Translations under genes and position numbers: made by a program
The notes under the pieces: generated by a model
Told to the model about the DNA's origin: nothing
What the model saw: the letters and a program-made list of their open reading frames with translations, nothing else
Databases searched by the model: none
Origin: Alphaproteobacteria bacterium
GTDB taxonomy: Bacteria; Pseudomonadota; Alphaproteobacteria; SHVW01
Length of the DNA stretch: 64,000 nt
Assembly: GCA_016869645.1 (NCBI GenBank)
Contig: VGDO01000006.1
Span: 1-64,000 of the forward strand
Direction: 5' to 3'
Shown: piece after piece, positions 20,738-29,350 of the stretch
Layout: each line of letters begins with the position of its first letter
How positions within the stretch are numbered: the first letter of the stretch is position 1

Positions 20738-21664
20738 TCACGTCGCATCGTCAAGCAGGCGGCGGATCAGGGCGATATGCTCAGGACCGATACCGCAGCA
20801 GCCGCCGATGACCGTGGCGCCCTGGGCCAGCCATTTGCGCGCAAAGCGCGCATAGGCGTCGGGCGAGAGATCGGTGCGCATGGTGAGCTTGCCATCGGTC
20901 GGCTTGGTGCCATCCATCACCCAGTTCGCCGGCACGGGGCGATAGGCATTGGCATAGCCGCCGCACCGAGCCTTGCCCTGATTGGCGAGTTCGCCGATGG
21001 CCGCGCTGATGCTCTCCGGTGCGCAGCAATTGGCCAACACGCCGGCGATCGGCAGGCTTGCGAGCGCGGCCGCCGCCTGGCTGATCGTCTCGCCGCTGCG
21101 CAGACGGCCGGACCGGTCGTCGTCCAGGGTCCAGGCGACCCAGACCGGCTTTCCGGTGGCGGTCGCCGCGCTGGCCGCCGCGAACGCCTCGGCCGCGCTC
21201 GACATGGTCTCGCACAGGAACAGGTCGACGAAGGGCGCCAGCAACTCCGCCTGCTCGGCATAGAGCGGACGGATTTCGTCGTAGGGACCGACCAGATCGG
21301 GTCTGAAGGTGCCGCGCAGCGGCGGCAGTGAACCTGCAACCAATGCGCGGCGGCCGGCCTCGCGCTGGACGCCGTCGCGCGCCTCCGCGGCGAGCGCCCC
21401 GGCCAGGCGATTGAGCCGCTCATAGTCGTCCTCGAAGCCCGCCTTGGCGAGGGCCCGCCGGGTGATGCCGTAGCTGTTCGTGGTGATGACGTCGGCGCCC
21501 GCGTGCAGATCGTCGAGATGAACCTGGCGCACGACGTCCGGGGCGGACATGAGCGCATTGGCCGACCACACGCCGTCATCGACCATCACGCCGCGCCTGC
21601 GCAGCTCGCTGCCCATGCCCCCGTCGAGCAAGAGCACGCGCTGCGCCGCAAGCCGGTCATCCAC
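20738..21664 (-). CDS. homocysteine S-methyltransferase family protein
   Basis: LLDGGMGSELRRRG, ITTNSYGITRRAL, ANCCAPE, GGCCGIGPEHIALI zinc motif. Confidence 0.92.
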   Translation of the reverse strand: MDDRLAAQRVLLLDGGMGSELRRRGVMVDDGVWSANALMSAPDVVRQVHLDDLHAGADVITTNSYGITRRALAKAGFEDDYERLNRLAGALAAEARDGVQREAGRRALVAGSLPPLRGTFRPDLVGPYDEIRPLYAEQAELLAPFVDLFLCETMSSAAEAFAAASAATATGKPVWVAWTLDDDRSGRLRSGETISQAAAALASLPIAGVLANCCAPESISAAIGELANQGKARCGGYANAYRPVPANWVMDGTKPTDGKLTMRTDLSPDAYARFARKWLAQGATVIGGCCGIGPEHIALIRRLLDDAT

Positions 21665-21806
21665 GCGCTTCCTCGAATTTGGTCATGGGGCTGGGCTCGC
21701 GCCGACGCAAGACTTGAGTCTAACATACGACTGATATACGAGTTGTGTCGACAGCGCGCGCCGGGCGGGATGACCCAGCAGCGGTGCGCCAGGGAAGGAG
21801 CTGACG

Positions 21807-22748
21807 ATGAAGAAGAATGGCGGGAAGAACGGCAAGTCGATGTGGCGCGGCGTCTATCCGGCGGTCACGACCCAGTTCAAGAAGGATTTCAGCGTCGACT
21901 TCGACGCCACCGAGCGCGGCATCCAGGCCCTGATCGATGCCGGCGTCGACGGTCTCATCATGTGCGGCACGGTCGGCGAGAATGGCTCGCTCGAGCCGCA
22001 GGAGAAGCGCGCCGTTCTGAAGGCAGCCAAGGAAGTGGCCAGCGGCAAGGTGCCGGTCGTGACCGGCGTGGCCGAGCTGTCGACCGAGGCGGCCTGCCGT
22101 TACGCGAGGGATGCCGAGAAGATCGGCGTCGACGGCCTGATGGTCATCCCGCCGGTTGGCTACTCGGCCAAGCCGCGCGAGACCATCGAGCATTTCCGCA
22201 GGGTCGGCGCCGCCTCTGGCCTGCCGATCATGCTCTACAACAATCCGCCGGTTTATAAGATCGACGTGACGCCCGACATGATCGCCGAGCTCGCGTCCGT
22301 CAAGACCATCCAGGCGGTCAAGGAAAGCTCGGGCGACACCAAGCGGCTGGTCGACATCCAGAACCTGACGGGCGATCGCTTCATCCTGTTCTGCGGGCTC
22401 GACGACGTGCTGCTCGAATCGATGCTGCTCGGCTGCGTCGGCTGGGTGTCCGGCATGTCGAACGTCTTTCCCGAGGAATCGGCCGAGCTGTTCCGGCTCG
22501 CCGCCGCCGGTCGCTGGGAAGAGGCAATGGCGATCTATCGCTGGTTCATGCCGGTCCTGCATCTCGATGCGCGCAGCGACCTCGTGCAATGCATCAAGCT
22601 GTGCGAGCAGATCGCGGGTCACGGCCATGAGCGCACGCGGCCGCCGCGCCTGCCGATGCAGGGTGCCGAACGCGCGGAGATCGAGAAGATCATGGCAACC
22701 GCTCTCAAGAACCGGCCGAAGCTGCGCAAGCTGAAGCGTGCGGCATAG
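21807..22748 (+). CDS. dihydrodipicolinate synthase family (DapA-like) aldolase/deaminase
   Basis: GTVGENGSLEPQEKRAVL, LPIMLYNNPPVYKID, IQAVKESSGDTKR (Schiff-base lysine). Confidence 0.92.
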   Translation: MKKNGGKNGKSMWRGVYPAVTTQFKKDFSVDFDATERGIQALIDAGVDGLIMCGTVGENGSLEPQEKRAVLKAAKEVASGKVPVVTGVAELSTEAACRYARDAEKIGVDGLMVIPPVGYSAKPRETIEHFRRVGAASGLPIMLYNNPPVYKIDVTPDMIAELASVKTIQAVKESSGDTKRLVDIQNLTGDRFILFCGLDDVLLESMLLGCVGWVSGMSNVFPEESAELFRLAAAGRWEEAMAIYRWFMPVLHLDARSDLVQCIKLCEQIAGHGHERTRPPRLPMQGAERAEIEKIMATALKNRPKLRKLKRAA

Positions 22749-22810
22749 GGGCATGACCTGATCGTCGCTTGGTTCGAACAGGAAAGGTACGGGCGCGGCC
22801 GAACCATCAG

Positions 22811-23812
22811 ATGACCAACCACACTTTCTCCTGTATCGACGGGCACACCTGCGGCATGCCCGTGCGCATGGTCACCGGCGGGGCGCCGATCCTCGCCGGC
22901 GCGACCATGAGCGAGCGGCGCACCGATTTCCTCACGCGCTGCGACTGGGTGCGCACCGCTTTGATGTACGAGCCGCGCGGCCACGATGCCATGTCCGGCT
23001 CGATCCTCTATCCGCCCGTCCGTGCCGATTGCGATCTTGCCATCCTGTTCATCGAGGTGTCGGGCTGCCTGCCGATGTGCGGCCACGGCACGATCGGCAC
23101 GGTGACCATGGCGGTCGAGCACGGCCTCGTCAGCCCGCGCGAGGAGGGCCGCATCGCGCTCGACGTGCCGGCCGGCCGGATCGAGGCCGAGTATCAGCGC
23201 AACGGCCGCTTCGTCGACCAGGTGCGGCTGCGCAACGTGGCTTCCTATCTCGCAGCACCCGAGGTCAAGCTCGACGTGCCGGGACTCGGCGAGCTCGTGC
23301 TCGACGTCAGCTATGGCGGCAATTTCTACGCCATCGTCGAGCCGCAGACGAATTTCCCCGGTCTCGAGAATTTCTCGGCGGCTGACATCCTCCGGCTCAG
23401 CCCAACGGTCAGGCGGCTGGTCAACGAGGCGGTCGAGCTGGTCCATCCCGAGAACCCGACGATCCGCAATTGCACGCATGTCATGTGGACGGGCAAGCCG
23501 CGCGACAAGCGCGCCAATGGGCGCGCCGCCGTGTTCCTCGGCGAGAAGGGCATCGACCGCTCGCCCTGCGGCACGGGCACCTCGGCGCGCATGGCGCAGC
23601 TGACGGCGCGTGGACGTCTCAAGACCGGCGACGATTTCGTCAATGAGAGTTACATCGGCAGCCTGTTCGACGGTCGCGTCGAGGCCGCCGCGCGCGTCGG
23701 CAATCATCCCGCGATCATGCCGAGCATCGCCGGCTGGGCGCGCATGCACGGCATCAACACGATCTTCGTGGACGAGCGCGACCCGTTCCGTCACGGCTTC
23801 CAGGTCATGTGA
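22811..23812 (+). CDS. proline racemase / 4-hydroxyproline epimerase family
   Basis: Both catalytic Cys motifs MCGHGTIGT and SPCGTGTSARMA. Confidence 0.92.
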   Translation: MTNHTFSCIDGHTCGMPVRMVTGGAPILAGATMSERRTDFLTRCDWVRTALMYEPRGHDAMSGSILYPPVRADCDLAILFIEVSGCLPMCGHGTIGTVTMAVEHGLVSPREEGRIALDVPAGRIEAEYQRNGRFVDQVRLRNVASYLAAPEVKLDVPGLGELVLDVSYGGNFYAIVEPQTNFPGLENFSAADILRLSPTVRRLVNEAVELVHPENPTIRNCTHVMWTGKPRDKRANGRAAVFLGEKGIDRSPCGTGTSARMAQLTARGRLKTGDDFVNESYIGSLFDGRVEAAARVGNHPAIMPSIAGWARMHGINTIFVDERDPFRHGFQVM

Positions 23813-23819
23813 GCAGCCC

Positions 23820-24551
23820 ATGGCGATGACCAGCCGGGCATTCAAGGAAAGACTGCGGCCGCGCAGGACGCCTGCCGGCGATGCCGCGCTGCCGGTCGCC
23901 GGCGCCAATGATGCGGTCGAGACCCAGGCCGCGCGCGCGTTCCGCCTGCTCGAGTCGATGATCGTCGACACGCGGCTGGCGCCCGGAGCGGTCGTCTCCG
24001 AAGCCGTGCTCAGCCAGCGCATCGGCCTCGGCCGCATGCCCGTGCGCGAGGCGCTGAAGCGGCTCGCCGACTACGGCCTCATCACCGTCCTGCCCCAGCG
24101 CGGCGTGATCGTCAGTCCGGTCGATGCCGGGCAATACCTCCTCATGCTGGAGACACGCGCCGTGCTCGACCGGCTGTTGGTCGGTGCCGCGGCGCGACGC
24201 GCCACGGAAGTGGAGCGGGCGGCCTTCGCCGGACAGGCGAAGGCGGTGGCCGCGGCCGCGCGTGAGGGCGATTTCCCCGGCTTCCTTCGCCTCGACGAGG
24301 AATTCGACCGACTGGTCGAGACGACGTCGCGCAACCCCTATGCGGCGCGCGCCGCGGCACCATTCCATGCTCACGGACGCCGCTTCTGGTACGTCCATCA
24401 TGCCGATCGCGACCTGAGCCGGTCGGCCGAGGCGCACTGCGGGGTCATGGAGGCCTGCGCCGCCGGCGACGAAGCGGCCGCCACCGCCGCCAGCGACGCG
24501 CTCATCGACTATCTGCGGCGCTTCGCCGGCAATGTCATCCACCGGCTCTGA
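23820..24551 (+). CDS. GntR family regulator (FCD type)
   Basis: wHTH LAPGAVVSEAVLSQRIGLGRMPVREALKRLADYGLITVLPQRGVIV plus all-alpha C-terminal domain. Confidence 0.9.
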   Translation: MAMTSRAFKERLRPRRTPAGDAALPVAGANDAVETQAARAFRLLESMIVDTRLAPGAVVSEAVLSQRIGLGRMPVREALKRLADYGLITVLPQRGVIVSPVDAGQYLLMLETRAVLDRLLVGAAARRATEVERAAFAGQAKAVAAAAREGDFPGFLRLDEEFDRLVETTSRNPYAARAAAPFHAHGRRFWYVHHADRDLSRSAEAHCGVMEACAAGDEAAATAASDALIDYLRRFAGNVIHRL

Positions 24552-24587
24552 GGATCGGAGCTCCGGCGAGGCGCGGGAGCGGTCACG

Positions 24588-25214
24588 ATGGTCGACTATC
24601 TTCGCGACGGGCCGGAAATCTACCGCCGCTCCTTCGCCATCGTGCGCGGCGAAGCCGATCTGAGCCGTATCCCGGCCGATCTCGAATCTCTCGCCGTGCG
24701 TGTCGCCCATGCTTGCGGCATGGTCGAGGTCATCGCCGAGCTCGGCTTTTCCGAGGGTGCCGGCACGGCCGGCCGCGCGGCGTTGACGCGGGGGGCAGCC
24801 ATCCTGTGCGACTGCCACATGCTCGCCGAGGGCATCGCGCGCAGCCGGCTGCCGGCGGGCAACGAGGTCGTCTGCACCCTGACCGATGCCGCCGTTCCCG
24901 AGCTCGCGCGGCGGCTCGGCACCACGCGCTCGGCAGCCGCGTTGGAGCTGTGGCGTCCGCGGCTTGCCGGCAGCGTGGTCGCCATCGGCAACGCGCCGAC
25001 CGCGCTCTTCCGGCTGCTGGAGCTGCTCGACGAGGGCGCGGCCCGGCCGGCCTTGATCCTCGGCTTTCCCGTCGGCTTCGTCGGCGCCGCCGAGTCGAAG
25101 CAGGCGCTGGCGGCCGACAGCCGCGGCGTTCCTTTTGTCGTGCTGAGGGGCCGGCGCGGCGGCAGCGCCATGGCGGCGGCGGCCGTCAATGCGCTCGCGG
25201 CGCCGCCGGCGTGA
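24588..25214 (+). CDS. cobH: precorrin-8X methylmutase
   Basis: MVDYLRDGPEIYRRSFAIVR, RVAHACGMVEV, IGNAPTALFRLLELL, GFPVGFVGAAESK. Confidence 0.93.
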   Translation: MVDYLRDGPEIYRRSFAIVRGEADLSRIPADLESLAVRVAHACGMVEVIAELGFSEGAGTAGRAALTRGAAILCDCHMLAEGIARSRLPAGNEVVCTLTDAAVPELARRLGTTRSAAALELWRPRLAGSVVAIGNAPTALFRLLELLDEGAARPALILGFPVGFVGAAESKQALAADSRGVPFVVLRGRRGGSAMAAAAVNALAAPPA

Positions 25215-25653
25215 GGTGCCATCGCTGTTTCGGCGCCCGGGCATCGGCCATGGCGGTGGACAGCGGCGACGAACCGGCAAGTGCCGCCTTCGCCTTCAAT
25301 GCGGCCGCCAGGCCAACCGACAGGCTTTCGGCAGTGTAGGGCTTCGTCACGCTGTCTTGGTTCGCAGAGTCCGCGGACGGTCGGCTGTTCAGGCTGTAAC
25401 TGGTGCCGAACAAGACTGAAATTCCACGCGACAGCGCTGCGTGTGCCAAGGGAAAGCTGTGCATTCGGTTCAGATTCGCATCGAGAACCGCGGCGTCGAA
25501 GTGTCTTTCGCCAATGCGCTTCCGCGCCGCGTCGCAGGTCCCGACCACCTCGACCGTTGCGGCGCCCAGGTCGCGGCGCATGGCTTCGGCATCGATGGCA
25601 ATCAGGAACTCATCTTCGGCGAGGACAACGGACACGCCGGACAGCACTTTCAT
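25186..25653 (-). CDS. response regulator receiver-domain protein
   Basis: Acidic pocket LAEDE, phospho-Asp AAVLDANL, FGTSYS, VTKPY; 3' end overlaps the cobH 3' end tail-to-tail. Confidence 0.85.
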   Translation of the reverse strand: MKVLSGVSVVLAEDEFLIAIDAEAMRRDLGAATVEVVGTCDAARKRIGERHFDAAVLDANLNRMHSFPLAHAALSRGISVLFGTSYSLNSRPSADSANQDSVTKPYTAESLSVGLAAALKAKAALAGSSPLSTAMADARAPKQRWHLTPAAPRAH

Positions 25654-25662
25654 GGCACGGGC

Positions 25663-26144
25663 TCAGAAGGGCGCTGTGAGCTTGCAGGTCAAGCCGTCAC
25701 GGCTCAGCCGGCGCTCGCACGACCCACAGACGTCGTGGACGAGCGCGTTCCCGATCAGGCGCATGCCGAAGCTCTCCGTCGGACGGACCGTCTTGCGGGT
25801 CTGGAGAAAACCTCCTGCCAATCGATCGTGATCTTGCGTCCCGAGTCGTCGACCTTGACCACCCAGTTGACATCGAGCGTGCCGCCCACGTCGGACAACG
25901 CACCACAAGCGCCGTGCCAATCATGCGACATGAGAAGGTCGTGCGTCGCGGTGAGAGCGCCAATGCGTCTCTTCACAGTGTCAGCGAGCGCTGGATCGCG
26001 GCACTTCGTATCCACTGCCTGGTTGATGATCGAGTTCGCCGTCGCCAAGGCGTTCTTGACGCGATGTTGCAACTCGTCCATGACACGACGCGCTTCCTTT
26101 TCGAGATGGCGCAGCTCGGTGACGTCGTCCCAGAGAGGGCGGTG
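25663..26144 (-). pseudogene. decayed HWE-type histidine kinase
   Basis: WDDVTELRHLEKEARRVMDELQHRVKNALATANSIINQAV in one frame; C-terminus SFGMRLIGNALVHDVCGSCERRLSRDGLTCKLTAPF in a shifted frame; N-box segment missing; in-frame TAG just upstream. Confidence 0.8.
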
Positions 26145-26397
26145 AAAACCCGGTGCGCCGCCTGTTGTCTATTGCGCTCGCCGCAAATGGCGTCCGAAGA
26201 ATGCGACGACCCCGGCGCGCGTCGGCCCAGGCTGCAGGGTCATTTGTGGCCGTCGCCGCAGGCAGCCCCCGGGGGCCCGAACGTGCCGGCAATTCCACCT
26301 TTCTTGACGCGCGCCGTCCGGCCGGGGCAGCATGGCCGCTCGTTGGCAGGCACGCATATGTGCAACGGCCTGCGGCAGAATTGGACAGGGGGTTGGC

Positions 26398-27375
26398 ATG
26401 ATCAGATTTGCTTGGGCGGCATCCGCCGCTGTCATCGGCTTGGTAGTGGGCGGCGCTGCTGTAGCGCAGACCAAGTGGGATCTGCCTGCGGGCTACCCGC
26501 CGGGCAATTTTCACTCCAAGAATCTCGTCGAGTTCGCCGACGACGTGAAAAAAGAGTCGGGCGGCAAGCTCGTAATCACCGTGCATGCCGGCGCATCGCT
26601 GTTCAAGGTGCCGGAGATCAAGCGCGCGGTGCAGACCGGGCAGGCGCAGATCGGCGAGCTCCTGATGTCCAACATGGAGAACGAGATCGCGATCTGCGGC
26701 ATCGACACCGTGCCGTTCCTCGCAACGTCTTACGCCGACTCGAAGAAGTTGTGGGCTGCGGCCAAGGGCCCGATCTCTAAGGTGCTTGGCGGGCAAGGGC
26801 TGACCGTTCTCTATGCCGTGCCGTGGCCGCCTCAGGGCATCTACGCCAAGAAGGACCTCAACACCATCGAAGACATGAAGGGCCTGAAGTTCAGAGCCTA
26901 CAATCCCGCGACCTCGCGCATCGCCGAGCTGGTCGGGGCGCAGCCCGTGACCATTCAGGCGGCGGAGCTGGCCCAGGCGCTGTCGACCGGCGTCGTCAAC
27001 TCCTTCATCTCGTCAGGCTCGACCGGCTATGACACGAAAGTGTGGGAGTCGCTCAGCCACTTCTACGATACCCAGGCCTGGCTGCCGCATAACGTCATCT
27101 TCGCCAACACTGATGCGTTCAAGAAGTTGGATGCGGCGACGCAGAAAGCCGTGATGGATGCAGCCGCACGCGCAGAAGAGCGTGGTCGAAAGGCGAGCGA
27201 GGATGCGACCGGGTTCTACTACAAGGAGCTCGCTGCCAAGGGAATGAAGATCCAGCCGCCTAGCCCGGCGCTCGCCGCTGGCTTCAAGAAGATCGGCGAT
27301 CAATTGACCGCGGAGTGGATCAAGAAGGCCGGCGCGGACGGCCAGGCCATCGTCGACGCCTACAAGAAGATGTAG
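26398..27375 (+). CDS. TRAP transporter DctP-type substrate-binding protein
   Basis: Signal peptide; FADDVKKESGGKLVITVHAGASLFKVPEIKRAVQTGQAQIGE; MKGLKFRAYNPAT. Confidence 0.93.
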   Translation: MIRFAWAASAAVIGLVVGGAAVAQTKWDLPAGYPPGNFHSKNLVEFADDVKKESGGKLVITVHAGASLFKVPEIKRAVQTGQAQIGELLMSNMENEIAICGIDTVPFLATSYADSKKLWAAAKGPISKVLGGQGLTVLYAVPWPPQGIYAKKDLNTIEDMKGLKFRAYNPATSRIAELVGAQPVTIQAAELAQALSTGVVNSFISSGSTGYDTKVWESLSHFYDTQAWLPHNVIFANTDAFKKLDAATQKAVMDAAARAEERGRKASEDATGFYYKELAAKGMKIQPPSPALAAGFKKIGDQLTAEWIKKAGADGQAIVDAYKKM

Positions 27376-27395
27376 CAAGCCTAAGATCGATCCGC

Positions 27396-27433
27396 GCGAG
27401 GGGGCGCGGGCGACCAGGCCCGCGCCCCCTCGC
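27396..27433 (+). promoter_or_regulatory. intercistronic hairpin between dctP and dctQ
   Basis: GCGAGGGGGCGCGGGC-gaccag-GCCCGCGCCCCCTCGC: perfect 16-bp arms, 6-nt loop; no U-tract follows. Confidence 0.8.
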
Positions 27434-27475
27434 CATTTGCAGCCGCACGATGCCGGTCCGATCGGGGGGAATCCA

Positions 27476-27994
27476 ATGAAATCGCCGCTCTACCGGCTTT
27501 ACTGGATGTGTGGCGTGCTCGCAGGCGTCTTCATGATGGCGCTCCTCGGCTTTGTGCTGTGGGGAGTCATCATGCGATTCTTTCCGGCGCTCTATCTGCG
27601 CGGCACCGACTCCTATGCTGGCTACTGCATGGCGGCCTCGGCGTTCCTCGCGCTCGCCTACACCTTCGCTCATGGCGACCACATTCGCGTTACGCTGCTG
27701 ATCCAGCGCTTTCGCGGCGGAACCAGACGCGCGCTCGAGCTCTGGTGCCTGTTGCTGGCCGCCCTGCTGTCGGGCTTCTTCGCTTTCTATGGCTGCCGGA
27801 TGGTGTGGTGGTCATGGAAGTTTCACGACATCAGCCAGGCCCATGACGCGACGCCGCTGTGGATCCCGCAGCTCGGCATGGGGATCGGGGCGGCGATCCT
27901 GTTCATTGCCGTGGTCGAGGAGCTCGTTCTGGTCTTGTTGGGACGCGCACCGTCCGGCAGCGGATCTGCCGCGACCGAACAGCACGTGGAATAG
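27476..27994 (+). CDS. TRAP transporter small permease (DctQ)
   Basis: Four predicted TM segments, located between dctP and dctM. Confidence 0.9.
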   Translation: MKSPLYRLYWMCGVLAGVFMMALLGFVLWGVIMRFFPALYLRGTDSYAGYCMAASAFLALAYTFAHGDHIRVTLLIQRFRGGTRRALELWCLLLAALLSGFFAFYGCRMVWWSWKFHDISQAHDATPLWIPQLGMGIGAAILFIAVVEELVLVLLGRAPSGSGSAATEQHVE

Positions 27995-28007
27995 CGGGCG
28001 ATCGGCC

Positions 28008-29306
28008 ATGGACCAGGCGACATTCACAATCGTGTTCCTTGGCGTGCTGTTTGCCCTGCTGGCGTCCGGCCTGTGGATCGGATTGGCGCTGCTCGGCGTC
28101 GCTTTCGTCGCCATGGCGGCCTTCACGACGCGCCCGATCGGCGACGCCATGGTGACGACGATCTGGGGGGCGAGCTCGAGCTGGACGTTGACGGCCTTGC
28201 CGCTATTCATCTGGATGGGCGAGATCCTGTTCCGGACGCGATTGTCCGAGGACATGTTCAGGGGATTGGCGCCCTGGATGGTGCGTGTGCCCGGCCGCTT
28301 GCTGCACACCAATGTCGTCGGTTGCGCGATCTTCGCGGCGATCTCGGGATCCTCGGCTGCGACATGCGCGACCATCGGCAAGATGACGCTGCCGGAGCTG
28401 CAGCGGCGCGGCTATCCGCGGGAAATGTCGATCGGGTCGCTGGCCGGTTCGGGCACGCTCGGTCTGCTGATTCCGCCATCCATCATCATGATCGTCTATG
28501 GCATCACGGCCGACCAGTCGATCGGCCAGCTGTTCACGGCCGGCATCCTGCCGGGCATCATGCTCGCTTGCCTGTTCAGCGGCTACATCGTCATCTGGTC
28601 GCTGCTCAATCCCGACAAGGTGCCGGCCGCCACCGAGCGCTATGCGCTGCGCGAAAAAATCTACATGTCGCGCCACTTGATCCCTGTGGTGATGCTGATC
28701 CTCGCCGTGCTCGGCTCGATTTATGCCGGCATTGCGACGGCGACCGAAGCCGCGGCGGTCGGCGTGGTCGGTGCCTTCCTGCTGTCGGCGGCGCAGGGCT
28801 CGCTGACGTGGGAAACGTTCACGACCAGCCTGCTCGGCGCGACCCGGCTGTCCTGCATGATCTTCCTCATCCTCGCCGGCGCCGCATTCCTGACCCTGGC
28901 GATGGGCTTCACGGGCCTGCCGCGCCAAGTCGCGCAGTGGATCCATGGCCTGGGCTTGGCGCCATGGATGCTCATCGCTGCGCTCACGATCTTCTACATC
29001 GTGCTCGGCTGCTTCCTCGACGGCATCTCCATGATCGTCTTGACCATGGCCGTCGTGCTGCCGACCGTGGAGGGCGCGGGCATCGATCTCATCTGGTTCG
29101 GAATCTTCGTCACGATCGTGGTCGAAATGGCCCAGGTGACGCCGCCGGTCGGGTTCAATCTGTTCGTGCTGCAGGGCATGACCGGCAAGTCGATCATCTA
29201 TGTCGGCCGCGTCACCTTCCCATTCTTCCTGCTGATGGTGGTGGCCGTGGTGATGGTCTATCTGTTCCCCCAAATTGTCACCTACCTCCCGAGTCGCATG
29301 ATATAA
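28008..29306 (+). CDS. TRAP transporter large permease (DctM)
   Basis: SGSSAATCATIGKMTLPELQRRGYPREMSIGSLAGSGTLGLLIPPSI, MAQVTPPVGFNLFVLQG. Confidence 0.95.
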   Translation: MDQATFTIVFLGVLFALLASGLWIGLALLGVAFVAMAAFTTRPIGDAMVTTIWGASSSWTLTALPLFIWMGEILFRTRLSEDMFRGLAPWMVRVPGRLLHTNVVGCAIFAAISGSSAATCATIGKMTLPELQRRGYPREMSIGSLAGSGTLGLLIPPSIIMIVYGITADQSIGQLFTAGILPGIMLACLFSGYIVIWSLLNPDKVPAATERYALREKIYMSRHLIPVVMLILAVLGSIYAGIATATEAAAVGVVGAFLLSAAQGSLTWETFTTSLLGATRLSCMIFLILAGAAFLTLAMGFTGLPRQVAQWIHGLGLAPWMLIAALTIFYIVLGCFLDGISMIVLTMAVVLPTVEGAGIDLIWFGIFVTIVVEMAQVTPPVGFNLFVLQGMTGKSIIYVGRVTFPFFLLMVVAVVMVYLFPQIVTYLPSRMI

Positions 29307-29350
29307 GATCGCCCGAGTGGGGACGGGTATCGGGTCGAGCCCAGCCAGCC

